DNA of 17,405 nt from Sutterellaceae bacterium (GTDB lineage Bacteria; Pseudomonadota; Gammaproteobacteria; Burkholderiales; Burkholderiaceae_F): positions 1 to 17,405 of the forward strand of contig JAUNOJ010000010.1 in assembly GCA_030531135.1 (NCBI GenBank). Direction: 5' to 3'. Made by a program: the position numbers and the translations under genes. The first letter of the stretch is position 1; each line of letters begins with the position of its first letter. Shown piece by piece: positions 16,368-17,405 of the stretch. The notes beneath the pieces were generated by a model, which had not been told where the DNA came from, did not search any database, and worked only from the letters and a program-made list of their open reading frames with translations.

Positions 16368-17405
16368 ATGCTTAAGGTCGTTAAAAAAGACAACTCCATC
16401 GAAAAGTACGATGCCGAGAAGATCATTTCCGCTGTCAAGAAAGCGGCATTTCGTTGCGACAAGATCATTGACACCAATCACTTGGAACAGATCGCCGACG
16501 AAGTCCACAGCCGCTTGATGGCGCGCGAATCCGTGACCGTGGCCGAGTTGCATGAACTCGTGATTGCGGTGTTGGCTTTCTTGCAATACAAGGACGTGGC
16601 AGACGCCTACGCCGAATATCGCTACTACAAGCAGACCTACGCCAAGACGTTCGAACAGTTGCGTCAGGACGCCGACGACGTGTTGCGTCTGGGCGATCGT
16701 GAAAATGCCAACTTCGACAGCTCTTTGGTTTCCACCAAGGGTAGCCTCATCAAGGGCTACCTCACCAAGAGTCTCTACAAGCAGTTCTACCTTTCGGGAC
16801 GCGAAAAGGAATTGATCGAGCGCGGCGACATCTATATTCACGATTTGCGCGACATGATTCTGGGTTGCATCAACTGCTGCCTCTTTGACATCGGTCATGT
16901 CTTAAAGGGCGGCTTTGAAATGAGTAACGTCCAGTACTCCGAACCCAAAACGGTGTTAAGCGCTCTGCAGGTGATCGGCGACATTACGCTGGTTGCCACC
17001 GCTCAACAGTTCGGCGGCTTTACCCTGGCCGAACTCGACAAGGTTTTGTTGCCTTACGCATTAAAGAGCGAACGTGCCGCTTTGGAAAAGTACATTTCCA
17101 TGGGTTTGGACGAAGACCGTGCATTGGAATTTGCCGGCAAGGACGTCGTGCGCGAACTCGAACAGGGCTTCCAGTCGTTGGAATTGAAACTCAATACCGT
17201 GCCTTGCAGCCGCGGCGATTTTGCCTTTACGACGATTACTTTCGGTCAGTGGAATGCCGACAAGTTTGACGAACGCGAAAAGCGTTGGCTTTACATGATC
17301 GGCAAGATCATGCTTCAGGTGCGTCGCAACGGCCACGGCAAAGATCACAAGCCCGTGGTGTTTCCCAAGCTCGTGTTCCTCTACGACGAAAAGCAGATCG
17401 CAGCC
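16368..17405 (+). CDS. nrdD: Anaerobic (class III) ribonucleoside-triphosphate reductase, N-terminal part
   Basis: NrdD reduces ribonucleoside triphosphates to deoxy forms without oxygen, using a glycyl radical made by the activase NrdG. From ATG 16368 the frame stays open for 346 codons to the window's end, so the C-terminal half with the zinc site and radical glycine is not seen. The N-terminus (about 1-90) is an ATP-cone, the allosteric domain: VVKKDNSIEKYDAEKII, then VTVAELHELV and KDVADAYAEYRYYK. The reductase core then begins with GDIYIHDLRD, ILGCINCCLFD (candidate active-site cysteine region), ATAQQFGGFT and NTVPCSRGDFAFTTITFGQW. The Shine-Dalgarno is poor (GAGA at 16357-16360). The promoter region carries tandem NrdR-type boxes. 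It points to an organism able to grow without oxygen. Confidence 0.93.
   Translation, partial: MLKVVKKDNSIEKYDAEKIISAVKKAAFRCDKIIDTNHLEQIADEVHSRLMARESVTVAELHELVIAVLAFLQYKDVADAYAEYRYYKQTYAKTFEQLRQDADDVLRLGDRENANFDSSLVSTKGSLIKGYLTKSLYKQFYLSGREKELIERGDIYIHDLRDMILGCINCCLFDIGHVLKGGFEMSNVQYSEPKTVLSALQVIGDITLVATAQQFGGFTLAELDKVLLPYALKSERAALEKYISMGLDEDRALEFAGKDVVRELEQGFQSLELKLNTVPCSRGDFAFTTITFGQWNADKFDEREKRWLYMIGKIMLQVRRNGHGKDHKPVVFPKLVFLYDEKQIAA

Overview
The window reads as a stretch of a proteobacterial chromosome, most likely a betaproteobacterium of the order Burkholderiales and possibly a Sutterella-like gut anaerobe. The evidence is the gene order pyrG-kdsA-eno-ftsB, the similarity of the ParC, RmuC and NarX-type proteins to that group as I know them, and a class III anaerobic ribonucleotide reductase. 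The genus is inference. A clear genomic signature is heavy use of TTG for leucine: 21 of 28 Leu codons in eno are TTG and only one is CTG.

Left block (1-4126, + strand): the C-terminal part of CTP synthase (pyrG), KDO-8-phosphate synthase (kdsA), a strong hairpin terminator, enolase (eno), the divisome protein FtsB, and a small charged protein I do not recognise. The block ends at a perfect 15-bp bidirectional terminator. CTP, KDO and FtsB link nucleotide supply, lipopolysaccharide synthesis and cell division.

Middle block (4130-8966): a minus-strand regulator with two helix-turn-helix domains is divergent from htpG. Between them lie a paired CGAATTCGG repeat (possible operator) and a near-consensus sigma-32 promoter serving htpG. 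A second minus-strand HTH gene resembles an antitoxin but has no toxin beside it. It is divergent from rmuC.

Right block (9079-15984): parC, a NarX-type sensor kinase, a membrane metallophosphoesterase and dxr lie in one direction with gaps of 13-23 nt, and look like one operon closed by a good terminator. The metallophosphoesterase frame is cut by one in-frame TGA, although its catalytic domain is intact. No response regulator accompanies the kinase, and dxr is away from its usual uppS-cdsA-dxr-rseP-bamA setting.

Right edge (15985-17405): a long untranslated region precedes nrdD, which runs off the window. It holds a candidate promoter and two NrdR-box-like elements spaced exactly 31 bp apart just after the -10, with a third, better core match about 160 bp upstream.

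I found no tRNA, rRNA, CRISPR array, insertion sequence or phage gene. The window is mostly housekeeping. The points most worth a second look are the TGA-interrupted metallophosphoesterase, the NrdR-type control region, the two lone HTH regulators and the unpaired kinase.
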